Source of the DNA: Calditrichota bacterium
GTDB lineage: Bacteria; Calditrichota; Calditrichia; Calditrichales; Calditrichaceae
Direction: 5' to 3'
NCBI GenBank assembly: GCA_024278715.1
Contig: JAJRSN010000229.1
Location: forward strand, 1-38,447
DNA length: 38,447 bases
Every line of letters begins with the position of its first letter. Position 1 is the stretch's first letter. The notes beneath the pieces were generated by a model. It worked only from the letters and a program-made list of their open reading frames with translations. It did not search any database and had not been told where the DNA came from. The position numbers and the translations under genes were made by a program. Shown here in pieces: positions 36,911 through 38,447 of this stretch.

Positions 36911-37885
36911 ATGTCTGAAACCTATCGAATTTTAGTAACGGGTGGCGCGGGCTACATTGGCAGTCATGTTGTTCATTACCTCGTGGAATCCGGACATCGG
37001 GTGATTGTTCTTGACAATCTTTCACTGGGAAGAAAAGAGAATTTACCGCCTGATGCCGAGTTGGTGACAGGCGATGTTTTGAACGATCGGGATTTGGAAA
37101 AGGTTTTTGAAAAGGGAGTCGATGTCGTTTTTCATTTTGCAGCCTGGAAAGCAGCCGGCGAGTCCATGACAAAACCCGACAAATACGGACGTAATAACAT
37201 TTGCGGCTCCATTAATTTGTTAAACGCCTGTCTGACTTACGAGGTTAAAAATTTTGTTTTCTCTTCGTCGGCAGCGGTTTACGGAGATCCTCAATACCTG
37301 CCGGTTGACGAAAGCCATCCTTTAAAACCCGTTAATTACTATGGATACACTAAGTTAGCCATTGAAGAAAATTTAAAGTGGTACAGTAAGTTAAAGGGGA
37401 TTCGTTATGCCGCTCTTCGGTACTTCAACGCCACCGGGTATGATATTAAAGGTCGTGTTAAAGGGAAAGAAAAAAATCCGGCAAATCTTTCGCCTGTGGT
37501 AATGGAAACCATTGCCGGGGTTCGCGACGAAATGCAGGTGTTCGGCAACGACTACGATACTCCGGACGGTACCTGCATCCGCGATTACATTCATGTGAAT
37601 GATCTTGCCTCGGCGCATGCCAAAGCCATGGATTATTTGCTGGAAAAAAAGCAAAATCTGGTGGTGAATTTAGGCACGGGCAAGGGGCACACGGTTTTGG
37701 AGGTCATCAAAACGGCGCAGCGGGTGAGCGGAAAAAGGGTAAATTATCGTATTACCGGTCGGCGTGCGGGCGATCCACCCGAATTGGTTGCCAGTTGTGA
37801 TTTGGCTTATAAATTATTAGGGTGGAAAGCGAAATATTCCGATCTGGAAACTATTTTCGGCTCCATGCTGCCGGTGTATCTTTGA
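36911..37885 (+). CDS. galE: UDP-glucose 4-epimerase
   Basis: ILVTGGAGYIGSHVVHYLVESGHRVIVLDNLSLG; VFSSSAAVYGDPQYLPVDESHPLKPVNYYGYTKLAIE; ALRYFNATGYD; GTCIRDYIHVNDLASAHAKA. Confidence 0.95.
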   Translation: MSETYRILVTGGAGYIGSHVVHYLVESGHRVIVLDNLSLGRKENLPPDAELVTGDVLNDRDLEKVFEKGVDVVFHFAAWKAAGESMTKPDKYGRNNICGSINLLNACLTYEVKNFVFSSSAAVYGDPQYLPVDESHPLKPVNYYGYTKLAIEENLKWYSKLKGIRYAALRYFNATGYDIKGRVKGKEKNPANLSPVVMETIAGVRDEMQVFGNDYDTPDGTCIRDYIHVNDLASAHAKAMDYLLEKKQNLVVNLGTGKGHTVLEVIKTAQRVSGKRVNYRITGRRAGDPPELVASCDLAYKLLGWKAKYSDLETIFGSMLPVYL

Positions 37886-37918
37886 CAGCGAAAATCAGAG
37901 AGAAACGTCCTGTTTTTG

Positions 37919-38070
37919 TTATTCGTTAAGTGTTAAGGGTATAAGAGTTAAGCGTCTTCTCCATTTTCCTCTAATGCCCAATATCATCTTGTAACTTTGT
38001 TACTCTTTTACTTATCACGCATTACTCGTCACTTTATTACTCATCAAGCGTCACGCATTACGGATTACGC
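37919..38070. repeat. Second copy of the composite degenerate heptad-repeat region (GTTAAGG then ACNCRTY families)
   Basis: TTATTCGTTAAGTGTTAAGGGTATAAGAGTTAAGCG (37919-37954) then ACTTTGTTACTCTTTTACTTATCACGCATTACTCGTCACTTTATTACTCATCAAGCGTCACGCATTACGGATTACGC. Confidence 0.85.
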
Positions 38071-38167
38071 CTTTCCCTTGCTTTTTTCTATTTTTCTTTT
38101 GTACATTAGAAAGACCTCTTTTTTTCAGGTTTCAAAAAATGAATTTACTAATAATTTTAAAAATTTA

Positions 38168-38178
38168 CCCCCCCCCCC
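38168..38178. repeat. C11 homopolymer tract
   Basis: AAATTTA-CCCCCCCCCCC-GCAG read directly. Confidence 0.9.
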
Positions 38179-38402
38179 GCAGTTTGCGGAAAATAATGCG
38201 TAGGGGAACCAATGTCCCGAACGACCGCTCCCAGCCTTAACGGATTGATTCATTTACCGTTTACCTTAATCCCAGGAGCAAAACTATGAAACCCAAAATT
38301 TACTTTTCTCTATTGCTGAGTAGTCCCGCCCAACAGATCATGGAATTTTTGCAAAGCCTGCGCGGGACATTTCGAAGCACAGTTACCGAGCTTGTCGAGG
38401 TA

Positions 38403-38447
38403 TCTTTTGTCTTTTGTCTTTTATCTTTTGTCTTGTTTTTGTCTTGC
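38403..38447. repeat. TCTTTTR heptamer array running to the window end
   Basis: TCTTTTG-TCTTTTG-TCTTTTA-TCTTTTG-TCTTGTTTTTG-TCTTGC. Confidence 0.85.

Noticed and set aside
38403-38447. Telomere-like repeat
   Set aside because: Short, degenerate and cut by the window edge; no evidence of a linear replicon.

Overview
This 38.4 kb chromosomal window most resembles a Calditrichota/Caldithrix-like or related FCB-group bacterium. That placement is inferred from the 'YPNPFNPST' FlgD-Ig/T9SS-type C-terminal domains and gene neighbourhoods; no search was run. From left to right it holds: a 5'-truncated exodeoxyribonuclease III; an e(P4)-type acid phosphatase; an SCP2-like / Fe-alcohol dehydrogenase / aldehyde dehydrogenase cluster; three tandem secreted proteins (LTD+Calx-beta+sorting domain; lectin-like+dockerin-like; cohesin-like+sorting domain); a TPR-like/ECF sigma/anti-sigma operon on the minus strand; a giant multidomain C25 (gingipain-family) peptidase; an RND efflux operon (MFP, two RND permeases, TolC); and a conserved housekeeping block pgsA-pgpA-cinA-thpR-recA-recX, then (DUF2905, receiver protein), alaS, galE. 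No tRNA, rRNA, CRISPR array, transposase or phage gene was recognised. The two most interesting signals are: (1) intergenic regions built of degenerate 7-8-nt 'word' repeats (GTTAAGG, ACTCGTC, TCTTTAA, TAAACNNC), with two regions 10 kb apart sharing the same word families in the same order; and (2) a possible minimal, surface-anchored cohesin/dockerin-like pair encoded by adjacent genes (7727-9061 and 9108-9986), in which only the cohesin-like partner carries the surface-sorting domain.
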